From NCBI GenBank assembly GCA_946183145.1, contig CAMGZM010000004.1, positions 1 through 64,000 of the forward strand: a stretch of 64,000 nt of DNA, given 5' to 3'. Within the stretch, counting starts at the first letter, position 1. Each line of letters opens with the position of its first letter. Positions 44,970 to 52,347 of this stretch are shown here, piece by piece. The notes beneath the pieces were generated by a model that was not told the origin of the DNA, made no database searches, and worked only from the letters and a program-made list of their open reading frames with translations. The stretch is from an uncultured Fretibacterium sp. GTDB lineage: Bacteria; Synergistota; Synergistia; Synergistales; Aminobacteriaceae. Both the position numbers and the translations under genes were made by a program.

Positions 44970-45362
44970 ATGCAATTCACAGCATGTTACACGAAACTTG
45001 AACACGGTTATATGGGAAAATTGTTAGAATGGCCGGGAGTTATTACGGAAGGTGAAGACCTTGACGACTGCCGGGAATCCCTCATAGATGCCGCGGCGGG
45101 GATGGCTCTTGCTTATCGTGATGACGGGCGCGAATTTCCACAGACAAAATTAACTCTTGAAACTCTGTCGATTCCGCTTGAAGATGAATCATTACTTTCA
45201 ACACACGGCGAATATCATGATGTTCTTGCTAATGAGGAAGGAAGCTTCATAACGCTGAAACAAGCTGATGAATTTGATGATTACACGGTGAAAGAACTAT
45301 GCAGGGAAGCAGGTATCCCGGATATATTCCAGACACAAAACAGGGAGGACAATAAAATTTGA
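44970..45362 (+). CDS. second HicB fused to a HicA C-terminal remnant
   Basis: A 130-residue protein. Residues 1-85 are a paralogue of the upstream HicB (MQFTACYTKLEHGYMGKLLEWPGVITEGEDLDDC). After an unrelated middle part (LSTHGEYHDVLANEEGSFITLKQADEFDDY) it ends TVKELCREAGIPDIF, which matches the HicA end RIQANQLCKEAGIPQIF, also at DNA level (GAAGCAGGTATCCCG in both). It looks like a duplicated hicBA in which the toxin lost its catalytic part and was joined to the antitoxin. It might still bind HicA or HicB. It overlaps the fliL start. Confidence 0.8.
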   Translation: MQFTACYTKLEHGYMGKLLEWPGVITEGEDLDDCRESLIDAAAGMALAYRDDGREFPQTKLTLETLSIPLEDESLLSTHGEYHDVLANEEGSFITLKQADEFDDYTVKELCREAGIPDIFQTQNREDNKI

Positions 45363-45814
45363 AGCGCATATTAATTTTTGCAGTAGTAGGACTCGTAATG
45401 TTCGGCGCAGGATTCGGAGGCGGACTCATTCTCGGACGCTCTATGACTCCTGCTGACGACAACCAAATAGGCACAGCAAAAGTCATCCAGAACCCCGGCC
45501 CGGTCGTCTCAATCGGAGAATTTACCAGCAACTTGGCCGGAGCAGGGCGGCACGTAATCAGCTTCGGACTCTCTCTTGAGCTTACCGAAAAGGAAGGAGC
45601 AGCGGCTCTCATTCAGACTCCCGGCTGGCTCATGAGAATACGCAATGAAGTTTTCATGCTCGTTAAAGACAGAGTATATGACGATCTCACAAGCGCAGAA
45701 GGAACGCTCCAATTTGCCGGCGACATAAAACGATCGTTAAACAGAATGCTTCCTGATGTCGGCGGTGAAGCTCCCATAACAAACGTGCTTTTCGAGAGCA
45801 TAGTTTTACAGTAA
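45359..45814 (+). CDS. fliL: flagellar basal body-associated protein FliL
   Basis: A 151-residue single-span membrane protein: N-terminal helix (ILIFAVVGLVMFGAGFGGGLILG) and a periplasmic stomatin-like domain that rings the stators (FTSNLAGAGRHVISFGLSLELTE...MRIRNEVFMLVKDRVYDDL). The start is TTG overlapping the previous stop (TTGA), behind GGGAGGA. Confidence 0.93.
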   Translation: MKRILIFAVVGLVMFGAGFGGGLILGRSMTPADDNQIGTAKVIQNPGPVVSIGEFTSNLAGAGRHVISFGLSLELTEKEGAAALIQTPGWLMRIRNEVFMLVKDRVYDDLTSAEGTLQFAGDIKRSLNRMLPDVGGEAPITNVLFESIVLQ

Positions 45815-45826
45815 GAGGCCGGAAAA

Positions 45827-46846
45827 ATGCCCGACGTATTATCACAGGACGCTATTGATGCAATGCTGAAGTCAATCTCCAGCGGTGCCAAAATTGAGGA
45901 CATCGCTGCGAAGGCTGACGAATACGCAAAACTGAAAGTCTACGATTTCAAGCGTCCCGACAAATTCAGCAAAGACCAGCTGCGCGCAATACAGATGATT
46001 CATGAGTCCTTTGCGCGTCAAATGACTACAGTACTTTCTACGTTAATCCGCTCTATAGTCTCGGCAGAAATCGCTTCTGTTGAACAGCTTGCATATGAAG
46101 AGTTTGTGAATTACATGGTACAGCCGACAGTTATCGGGCTGATTGAGATGCACCCGTTTGAAGGCTCAATGCTCATTGAGATTAACCCGGCGTTAGTCTT
46201 CACGATTATTGACCGTATGTTAGGCGGGCGAGGTACATTCTTGGGAACAGTGAGAGAATTAACCGACATTGAAAAGACTGTTATCGAGCGCGTAATCATG
46301 AGGATACTGGAATTGCTTGAAGACAGCTGGAGCACCGTTGTAGATGTGAGATTCAGATTCGAGTCGATGGAAAGCAATCCGTTTTTCGTTCAGATATGTT
46401 CACCGAGCGATATGGTTCTCGTTGTCATTATGAAGCTGAGAGTCTCAGACGTTGAAGGAATGGTGAGCTTATGTTTTCCGTACTTCCTGATTGAGCCGAT
46501 AATGGACAGGCTATCGAGTCAGCAGTGGTTCGCGTCAACAAGCCACAAGGGAGATGACCAGGTCAAGCAGTGGCTGAACAACTCAATCATGAAAGTTAAT
46601 ATGCCTCTTGCAATGGAACTCGGCCATACCGTTTTGTCTCTTGCTGACGTTTACGCGCTTCAGCCCGGCGATGTCATAAAACTTGATGAGCTTAAAGACT
46701 CGCATATCGATGTGAGAGTCGGAAATCAGGTGCGCTTCAAGGCGAGACCCGGCACGCTTAACGGACATATGGCGGTCGAACTCACGAAAGTATTGACGAA
46801 CGAAATACCCGAAATTGCATCGGCAAATGAAGAAGATAACGCATGA
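45827..46846 (+). CDS. fliM: flagellar motor switch protein FliM
   Basis: The 339-residue C-ring protein. The N-terminal LSQDAIDAML is the CheY-P docking motif, the middle CheC-like domain contains MLGGRGTFLGTVRELTDIE, and the C-terminal SpoA/FliN domain is near 260-330. It couples CheY binding to rotor reversal with FliG and FliY. Confidence 0.96.
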   Translation: MPDVLSQDAIDAMLKSISSGAKIEDIAAKADEYAKLKVYDFKRPDKFSKDQLRAIQMIHESFARQMTTVLSTLIRSIVSAEIASVEQLAYEEFVNYMVQPTVIGLIEMHPFEGSMLIEINPALVFTIIDRMLGGRGTFLGTVRELTDIEKTVIERVIMRILELLEDSWSTVVDVRFRFESMESNPFFVQICSPSDMVLVVIMKLRVSDVEGMVSLCFPYFLIEPIMDRLSSQQWFASTSHKGDDQVKQWLNNSIMKVNMPLAMELGHTVLSLADVYALQPGDVIKLDELKDSHIDVRVGNQVRFKARPGTLNGHMAVELTKVLTNEIPEIASANEEDNA

Positions 46847-46861
46847 AAGGAGAAATGATTA

Positions 46862-47920
46862 ATGCCTGATGATTTATTGAGTCCCGATGAGATTAACGCG
46901 CTTCTTTCAGGCGGGGGGGATTTCGGTGATGTCGATGAAATTTCGTCCTCAGATGCCGAACAGCTCGCGAAAGTAGCCGACACATTCGCAAATTCTGAAA
47001 ACAGCGTAATCAATATGCTTGCGGGGAAAAATGTTACGACAAGCGTAGGAAATCCCGAAGTAATGACTCAAGATGATTTTCGCGGGAAATTCTCAGAGCT
47101 TCCGTTTCTTTTCTCGACAACTTTCGGCGGAATGGATGACAGGCCTCTTGCGCTTGTTGTTGACCAGAAGGGAGCATTAACCCTCGCAGACTTGATGATT
47201 GGCGGAGGCGGCGCGGAAGTTCCCGAACCCAGCGATCTATATTGGAACGCGGCGCAGGAAGGATTGAGTCAGGTAGTAGGCTCTGCGTTCACGAGTCTTG
47301 CGGGATTGATGGGCGGAAGAAGACTCATGCCCGAAAACACTACGTCAGCACTTGGCGAGGATGACTGGCGCGCATTGTCCCTTGAGCCTGCCGACAAAAA
47401 GATTTGGTGCAGCCCCGTTAATGTTGTGATTGACGGACTCACACCGTTTAACATCTGGACATGTTTGACGCTCGATAACGCTCTGGACATTGCCGGATTT
47501 ATGCGTGATGCCGCTGAAGGGAAACCGCAGCCCCAGGCATCGAACAATAACCCTATGGGAGGCGGAAATATGAGCGGAGGAGCTAGACAGAACGCAGGCC
47601 CCGCAGTTGACGTAAGGCCGGCAGCGTTTCAGCCTTTGGGAGGAGGCACAAGCGGAGGCGCACCGAGTCCAATTGACTTAATCGCCGATATTCCTGTTCG
47701 TGTTACGGTTGAATTAGGCAAAGCAAGAAAGAGCGTCTCAGAAATTTTAGCCCTGACAGCAGGAGCGGTTGTTGAGCTTGACAAAATGGCCGGTGAACCT
47801 GTTGACATTCTCGTGAACGGGAAATTGATTGCTCACGGTGAAGTTGTTGTTATTGATGAAAATTTCGGAGTAAGAATCACTGACATAATTCCGGGAGGAG
47901 CAGCGCGGGCGGCCTCGTAA
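46862..47920 (+). CDS. fliY: flagellar motor switch phosphatase FliY (FliN-type)
   Basis: A 352-residue protein: N-terminal CheY-P motif LLSPDEINALLSG, a CheC-like domain (about 85-225), a Gly/Asn/Pro-rich linker (GGGNMSGGARQNAG), then a FliN/SpoA domain (ADIPVRVTVELGKARKSVSEILALTAGAVVELDKMAGEPVDI). FliY in Bacillus and Thermotoga both builds the C-ring and dephosphorylates CheY-P; whether the phosphatase residues are intact here is not checked. Confidence 0.92.
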   Translation: MPDDLLSPDEINALLSGGGDFGDVDEISSSDAEQLAKVADTFANSENSVINMLAGKNVTTSVGNPEVMTQDDFRGKFSELPFLFSTTFGGMDDRPLALVVDQKGALTLADLMIGGGGAEVPEPSDLYWNAAQEGLSQVVGSAFTSLAGLMGGRRLMPENTTSALGEDDWRALSLEPADKKIWCSPVNVVIDGLTPFNIWTCLTLDNALDIAGFMRDAAEGKPQPQASNNNPMGGGNMSGGARQNAGPAVDVRPAAFQPLGGGTSGGAPSPIDLIADIPVRVTVELGKARKSVSEILALTAGAVVELDKMAGEPVDILVNGKLIAHGEVVVIDENFGVRITDIIPGGAARAAS

Positions 47921-47938
47921 AATTTTAGGCTTAATTCG

Positions 47939-47947
47939 TGCTATAAT
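47939..47947 (+). promoter_or_regulatory. extended -10 promoter before cheY
   Basis: TGCTATAAT at 47939-47947 matches the extended -10 seen elsewhere in the window, about 48 bases before cheY. It would let cheY and the export genes be transcribed apart from the stator/C-ring part of the operon. Confidence 0.6.
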
Positions 47948-47994
47948 GCAATCAAATTCCACAAAATATATTTACATTGAAGGAGCGTTTTTCA

Positions 47995-48357
47995 ATGGGA
48001 AAGAAAGTTTTGATAGTCGATGACGCGGCATTCATGCGTATGATGCTGAAAGACATTCTCACAAAAAATGATTTCGAGGTTGTCGCAGAAGCTGAAAACG
48101 GGAAGGCAGGAGTCGCGGCGTTCCAGAAATACAAGCCCGACATCATTACAATGGATATAACAATGCCGGAAATGAATGGCATAGACGCAGTGAAAGCGAT
48201 AAAAGCACTCGATCCAAGCGTGAAAGTCGTAATGGTCTCGGCAATGGGCCAGCAGCCTATGGTAATCGAAGCAATACAGGCGGGAGCAAATGATTTCATC
48301 GTAAAGCCCTTCCAGCCTGAAAGAGTCATTGAAGCAATAACGAAGGTGCTGTCATAG
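47995..48357 (+). CDS. cheY: chemotaxis response regulator CheY
   Basis: A 120-residue single receiver domain: VDDAAFMR acidic pocket, phospho-acceptor Asp in IITMDITMPEMNG, Ser in VMVSAMGQ, Lys in IVKPF. Placement among C-ring genes identifies it as the motor-binding CheY rather than a transcription regulator. The start at 47995 follows GAAGGAG; the track's TTG start lies at the SD. Confidence 0.94.
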   Translation: MGKKVLIVDDAAFMRMMLKDILTKNDFEVVAEAENGKAGVAAFQKYKPDIITMDITMPEMNGIDAVKAIKALDPSVKVVMVSAMGQQPMVIEAIQAGANDFIVKPFQPERVIEAITKVLS

Positions 48358-48416
48358 AAATACAGGGCGCAAGTCTCACAGCCTATTTAATCCGGGCTGT
48401 TGTCGCGTTAATTCTT

Positions 48417-48653
48417 ATGTCGGCATTCGCGTTTGTCCTCGTAAAATTCACAAAGAAAAAAAATCTTAACGCAAAAGATTCACGCAACGTTGAAATAATT
48501 ACGTCCCTGCGCTTGAGTGCCAGGGATATATTTTTAGTTGTGCGCTGCGGGCCTGATGTTATCGCGTTCACTGTCGGGCCTCACGGTTCAAGCCTCATGG
48601 GGAGATGGAGCTATGACGAATGGACTAAATCACAAGCTGAAACGGGCAGTTAG
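48417..48653 (+). CDS. fliO: FliO-like flagellar export protein, start uncertain
   Basis: Small membrane protein between cheY and fliP, the fliO position, with a transmembrane stretch (TAYLIRAVVALILMSAFAFVLVKF), a basic segment and a strand-rich tail (VEIITSLRLSARDIFLVVRCGPDVIAFTVG) as in FliO. FliO helps assemble FliP in the export gate. The ATG at 48417 falls in the middle of the membrane helix. The open frame extends back to 48333 but offers no ATG, GTG or TTG; an ATA at 48354, 7 bases after GAAGG and overlapping the cheY stop, would restore the helix. Confidence 0.75.
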   Translation: MSAFAFVLVKFTKKKNLNAKDSRNVEIITSLRLSARDIFLVVRCGPDVIAFTVGPHGSSLMGRWSYDEWTKSQAETGS

Positions 48654-49440
48654 AATCCTCGCGCCCGTGATGATTCTGCTCGTCATGATTCTTCACGGCG
48701 TATCATCTGCTGCGATTCTCAATCCTCCGAGGCCGCCGGAACTTTCCGGGACAATCCCATTACCGTCAATCACATTAGGACTCGGACAGGCTGATTCACC
48801 CCGCGACGTTGCATTAACGCTTCAGGTTTTGGCGTTGATGACAGTGCTTAGTCTTGTGCCTGCGATTCTCTTAATGGTTACAAGCTTCACGCGGATAATT
48901 ATTGTCGTCGGCTTCGTTCAGCGTGCAATAGGTCTTCAACAGTCGCCCCCTCAGCAGGTCATAGCGGGGCTGTCATTATTCCTCACAATGTTTACGATGT
49001 ATCCTACGTGGACTCAGGTCTACGAGAACGGACTCAATCCATATTTGTCCGGCAACATCAACGCGTCTCAGGCGTGGGAGAGGTCTATAGAGCCTGTGAG
49101 AAATTTCATGTTCCGTTACACGCGTCAGGAAGAATTATCCCTCATAATCTCAATGGCAGGTGCTGAACGTCCCGCGAATCAGTCAGAAGTTCCGACAAGA
49201 ATCTTGATTCCCGCGTTCATGCTGAGCGAAATGAAGACCGCCTTTCAGATGGGAGTCGTGATATATATTCCGTTCCTCGTTGTTGATATGGTTGTGTCAA
49301 GCGTATTGCTTGCTATGGGTATGATGATGCTTCCGCCTATGATGATTTCTCTGCCCTTCAAGCTGTTATTGTTTGTCATGGCCGACGGATGGAATCTCGT
49401 TGTGATGAGCGTGTTAAAGAGTTTCACAAACGTACCGTAA
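48613..49440 (+). CDS. fliP: flagellar export gate protein FliP
   Basis: A 275-residue protein with a cleavable signal-like N-terminus (APVMILLVMILHGVSSA), then the conserved core LTLQVLALMTVLSLVPAILLMVTSFTRIIIVVGFVQRAIGLQQSPPQQVIAGLSLFLT. FliP forms the core of the FliPQR export gate. The start at 48613 overlaps fliO and has GGAG close by; the earlier track start lacks any SD. Confidence 0.94.
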   Translation: MTNGLNHKLKRAVRILAPVMILLVMILHGVSSAAILNPPRPPELSGTIPLPSITLGLGQADSPRDVALTLQVLALMTVLSLVPAILLMVTSFTRIIIVVGFVQRAIGLQQSPPQQVIAGLSLFLTMFTMYPTWTQVYENGLNPYLSGNINASQAWERSIEPVRNFMFRYTRQEELSLIISMAGAERPANQSEVPTRILIPAFMLSEMKTAFQMGVVIYIPFLVVDMVVSSVLLAMGMMMLPPMMISLPFKLLLFVMADGWNLVVMSVLKSFTNVP

Positions 49441-49455
49441 AGAGAGTGTGAGAAA

Positions 49456-49731
49456 ATGAATGTTACAACATTAAGCCTTCCCGATATTATGACGGGGGCA
49501 ATATGGACAATGATTAGCGTTACGCTTCCGATTCTGCTTGTGGCGATGGTGATCGGATTGTTCATCGGAATTTTGCAGACAGCTACATCAATTCAGGAGC
49601 AGACGTTGATATTTATCCCGAAAATTTTGGCCGTGTTCCTGTGCATCGTGCTTTTATCCCCGTGGATAGGCCAGCGAATGCTAGTAATGACCCGCGAAAT
49701 TTTAGGCCAGCTCGAACGGTTCATAAACTGA
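49456..49731 (+). CDS. fliQ: flagellar export gate protein FliQ
   Basis: A 91-residue protein with two hydrophobic helices (TMISVTLPILLVAMVIGLFIGILQTATSIQEQTLIFIPKILAVFLCIVLLSPW); the QTATSIQEQTL loop is the family signature. It stacks on FliP in the gate. Confidence 0.95.
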   Translation: MNVTTLSLPDIMTGAIWTMISVTLPILLVAMVIGLFIGILQTATSIQEQTLIFIPKILAVFLCIVLLSPWIGQRMLVMTREILGQLERFIN

Positions 49732-49738
49732 TTCACAA

Positions 49739-50536
49739 ATGCGCGGGCTTGAATTACCTTCTCAACTATTAGCCGTATACTTGCTCCTTCACCTGCGTTA
49801 TATCGGACTCGTATTCAGCTCGCCGATTTTCACATCAACAATGCCGCCGACTCCTTTCCGTTATCTTTTCGCCGTAATGCTCACGGTTTGTTCAGTCGGA
49901 ATCATCAAGGCTGAAGATATACCCATGATATATTTTGACGAGGTTATATTCATCGCGGCCGTATTCATTCGTGAATTGCTGATAGGAGTCGCGCTCGGAT
50001 TCATTTCTGCACTTCCACTTTTTGCGCTGAGAGTCGCGGGTGAACAGACTGGTACGACAATAGGCTTCTCAATGGCTCAGGTGATGGATCCTTCAACGCA
50101 GAGTGAAACATCAATTCTCGGACAGCTGAATTTCTTTGTCGCAATGTGGTTCTATTTCAAGTGGAACGGACATTTGATTATGATTCAGGCGTTAATCGAG
50201 ACGTTGAAACTTGTACCCCCCGGCCAAATATCTTTATTCCCTTCCGGTGATTTGCAGCTAGGCTCATGGCTTCAGAGTCTTTTCACGCTCGCTTTGAGGA
50301 TGGTTATTCCGTTTTACTGCGCGTTAGTTCTGTCTGACGTGGGACTCGGATTCTTGGCGCGAACTGTTCCGCAGATGAATATTTTTGTCGTAGGACTCCC
50401 GGTGAAAGTCATGCTCGGATTCATGGTGCTTGCTGCTGTAATCCCGCTGATGATGGACTTGATTCACGCAAACTTTGAACGCTGGGTAGAATTTGCGTTA
50501 AGCGTCATAAGATTATGGAGGCCCGTAAATGGCTGA
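49739..50536 (+). CDS. fliR: flagellar export gate protein FliR
   Basis: A 265-residue membrane protein with about six helices; RELLIGVALGFISALPLFALRVAGEQTGTTIGFSMAQVMDPSTQSETSILGQL is characteristic. It is the third gate subunit. The last codons overlap flhB by 8 bases. Confidence 0.94.
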   Translation: MRGLELPSQLLAVYLLLHLRYIGLVFSSPIFTSTMPPTPFRYLFAVMLTVCSVGIIKAEDIPMIYFDEVIFIAAVFIRELLIGVALGFISALPLFALRVAGEQTGTTIGFSMAQVMDPSTQSETSILGQLNFFVAMWFYFKWNGHLIMIQALIETLKLVPPGQISLFPSGDLQLGSWLQSLFTLALRMVIPFYCALVLSDVGLGFLARTVPQMNIFVVGLPVKVMLGFMVLAAVIPLMMDLIHANFERWVEFALSVIRLWRPVNG

Positions 50537-51587
50537 AGAACGAACAGAGGAAGCGACTCCACACAAGCGCGAGAAAGTCCGCGAGGAAGGCCGCGTATGT
50601 GTCAGCAAAGACATTAACGCATCGGCGGCAATCATTACGGCACTGTTAGCGATTGCGTTGCTTGGCGCGTCAATATGGCGTGTTCTCACGGGAATGATTC
50701 GCTTCATGCTAATGGCAATTGGCGACAGGGCTATACTTCAAGACGGCTGGTTTTCGTGGGTATCATGGGAGGCAATGAAGGACTATTTTGCGGCGTGGCT
50801 TCCTTTGGGCGGACTCGTTGTTCTTTTTGCTACAAGCGCGGTGATTGCTCAAGTTGGATTCGCGTTTACTGGTGAGCCTTTTGTGCCGAAATTCGACAGG
50901 CTTAACCCTTTCACGGGAATGAAGAAAATTATCTCTATGCGCTCATGCGTCGAACTGCTGAAAGGTTTGCTGAAGTCCGCAATTTTCGCCGTGATGATCT
51001 ACAACGCAATCAAGAATTATCTTCCTGTGTCGTCAAAAACAATGCAGATGCCTCTTGAATTGGGAAGCCGACAATTTTGGGATATGCTTTGGACTCTCGC
51101 AATGAGGCTCGCGCTTATGATGTTAGTGATGGCGTTTGCTGATTACGCTTATCAGAAATGGGAATTTGAGAACTCTATCAAGATGAGCAAGAAAGAAATC
51201 AAAGACGAGTACAAACAAATGGAAGGAGACCCGCAAATCAAGCAGAAAATCCGCCAGAAGCAAAGAGAAATGGCACGCAACAGAATGATGGCCGATGTCC
51301 CAAAAGCTGACGTAGTAATCACGAACCCGACTCATATCGCCGTAGCTATACAGTATGACCGCGGAGTCATGGGCGCGCCTCAGGTAATCGCAAAAGGAGC
51401 AGACTACACAGCGCAAAGAATCCGGGAGATCGCAAAGAATAATCTTGTGCCTATTGTCGAGAATAAACCGCTTGCATGGGCGTTGTATGAAAATGTAGAA
51501 ATCGGCGAGGAGATTCCAGAAGACTTTTACAGGGGAGTCGCAGAGGTCTTAGCGTTCGTTTACAGGCTCAAGGGCAAAGCGTCATAA
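50529..51587 (+). CDS. flhB: flagellar export switch protein FlhB
   Basis: A 352-residue export switch protein: start MAEERTEEATPHKREKVREEGRV, four transmembrane helices, then a cytoplasmic domain with the autocleavage motif NPTH (VVITNPTHIAVAIQYD). Cleavage switches export from rod/hook to filament proteins. flhA, which normally follows, is absent here; the operon stops after flhB. Confidence 0.96.
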   Translation: MAEERTEEATPHKREKVREEGRVCVSKDINASAAIITALLAIALLGASIWRVLTGMIRFMLMAIGDRAILQDGWFSWVSWEAMKDYFAAWLPLGGLVVLFATSAVIAQVGFAFTGEPFVPKFDRLNPFTGMKKIISMRSCVELLKGLLKSAIFAVMIYNAIKNYLPVSSKTMQMPLELGSRQFWDMLWTLAMRLALMMLVMAFADYAYQKWEFENSIKMSKKEIKDEYKQMEGDPQIKQKIRQKQREMARNRMMADVPKADVVITNPTHIAVAIQYDRGVMGAPQVIAKGADYTAQRIREIAKNNLVPIVENKPLAWALYENVEIGEEIPEDFYRGVAEVLAFVYRLKGKAS

Positions 51588-51662
51588 ACTTTTCATACAC
51601 AATACACACAAATACGTATCACAGACTGAGTATTAATGCGCTTTAGGGGGTGGGATTGAAGC

Positions 51663-51668
51663 TATAAT
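51663..51668 (+). promoter_or_regulatory. -10 box for the small secreted protein gene
   Basis: A full TATAAT in AAGCTATAATGC about 45 bases before the start; no clear -35. Confidence 0.5.
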
Positions 51669-51711
51669 GCTTTTATCTCTGAAATTATCACGGAAAAAGG
51701 AAGGATTTTTC

Positions 51712-52179
51712 ATGAAGCGTTCAAAGGTAATTGCTGTACTTGTTGTGTGCGTTATGGTGATGGGAGTAATTCAGCCTGCATTCGCGTTTTCAGGCGGGAA
51801 GGTAGTAAAAGACACTGCGGAATATTTGCTTAAGGCAGAAAACATAAACGAGTCTGCTCGCGGTATGCGGGACGGCTTAGTGAAAACTGCTGCGAAAGAG
51901 ACAATTAAGCACGCTGCAGATACGGCTATTGTAGGTTCTGCAACTTCAACGGCTGTAACGGTTGCCGGGTATGCCGGGATGACAGCTAAAACAGGTACAG
52001 CGATTGCTGCTCTTTCGGGCGCGGCGGCTACGAATGCGACTCTATGCGCGATTGGGACTCCTGTCGTTACGACTCTGGGGATTGCGGCGGCTCCTGCTGT
52101 CGTCGGCGGTGTTATTGTCGGTGCGGCGGCGGCGGGAGTCTGTTACGGCGTTCACTGCTTAATTGACTGGATATGGTGA
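51712..52179 (+). CDS. exported Ala/Gly-rich hypothetical protein
   Basis: A 155-residue protein with a signal peptide (VIAVLVVCVMVMGVIQPAFAF), a helical middle (DTAEYLLKAENINESARGMRDGLVKTAAKETIKHAADTAIVG) and a long Ala/Gly/Val-rich hydrophobic end (AAAPAVVGGVIVGAAAAGVCYGVHCLIDWIW). The glycine-rich tail resembles those of bacteriocin-like or membrane-inserting small proteins, but no processing or immunity gene is adjacent, so no function is given. It has its own promoter and terminator. The start at 51712 follows AAAGGAAGG. Confidence 0.7.
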   Translation: MKRSKVIAVLVVCVMVMGVIQPAFAFSGGKVVKDTAEYLLKAENINESARGMRDGLVKTAAKETIKHAADTAIVGSATSTAVTVAGYAGMTAKTGTAIAALSGAAATNATLCAIGTPVVTTLGIAAAPAVVGGVIVGAAAAGVCYGVHCLIDWIW

Positions 52180-52205
52180 AGCTGGTGTAAAATTGATATG
52201 TATTG

Positions 52206-52247
52206 TCCTGCATACAGAGTTTCATTCTCCGATGCAGGATTTTTTTA
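52206..52247 (+). terminator. terminator after the secreted protein gene
   Basis: TCCTGCAT (52206-52213) pairs exactly with ATGCAGGA (52232-52239), followed by T7. Confidence 0.87.
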
Positions 52248-52302
52248 CGCAAAAATTTCTGTCAGTTAAGCGCGTAAAATTTCCCTCTTTCTGATTTACG
52301 TT

Positions 52303-52327
52303 TTTTGTTATGATAAACATAACAAAA
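52303..52327 (+). promoter_or_regulatory. perfect inverted repeat upstream of leuC, putative operator
   Basis: TTTTGTTATG, ATAAA, CATAACAAAA: a perfect 10-base palindrome with a 5-base centre, ending about 10 bases before the leuC ribosome binding site. It is AT-rich and lacks a T-run on the gene side, so it looks like a repressor site rather than a terminator. The TATG...CATA centre may overlap a -10 region. Confidence 0.6.
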
Positions 52328-52347
52328 TTATGAAGGGGGAAAATCTT

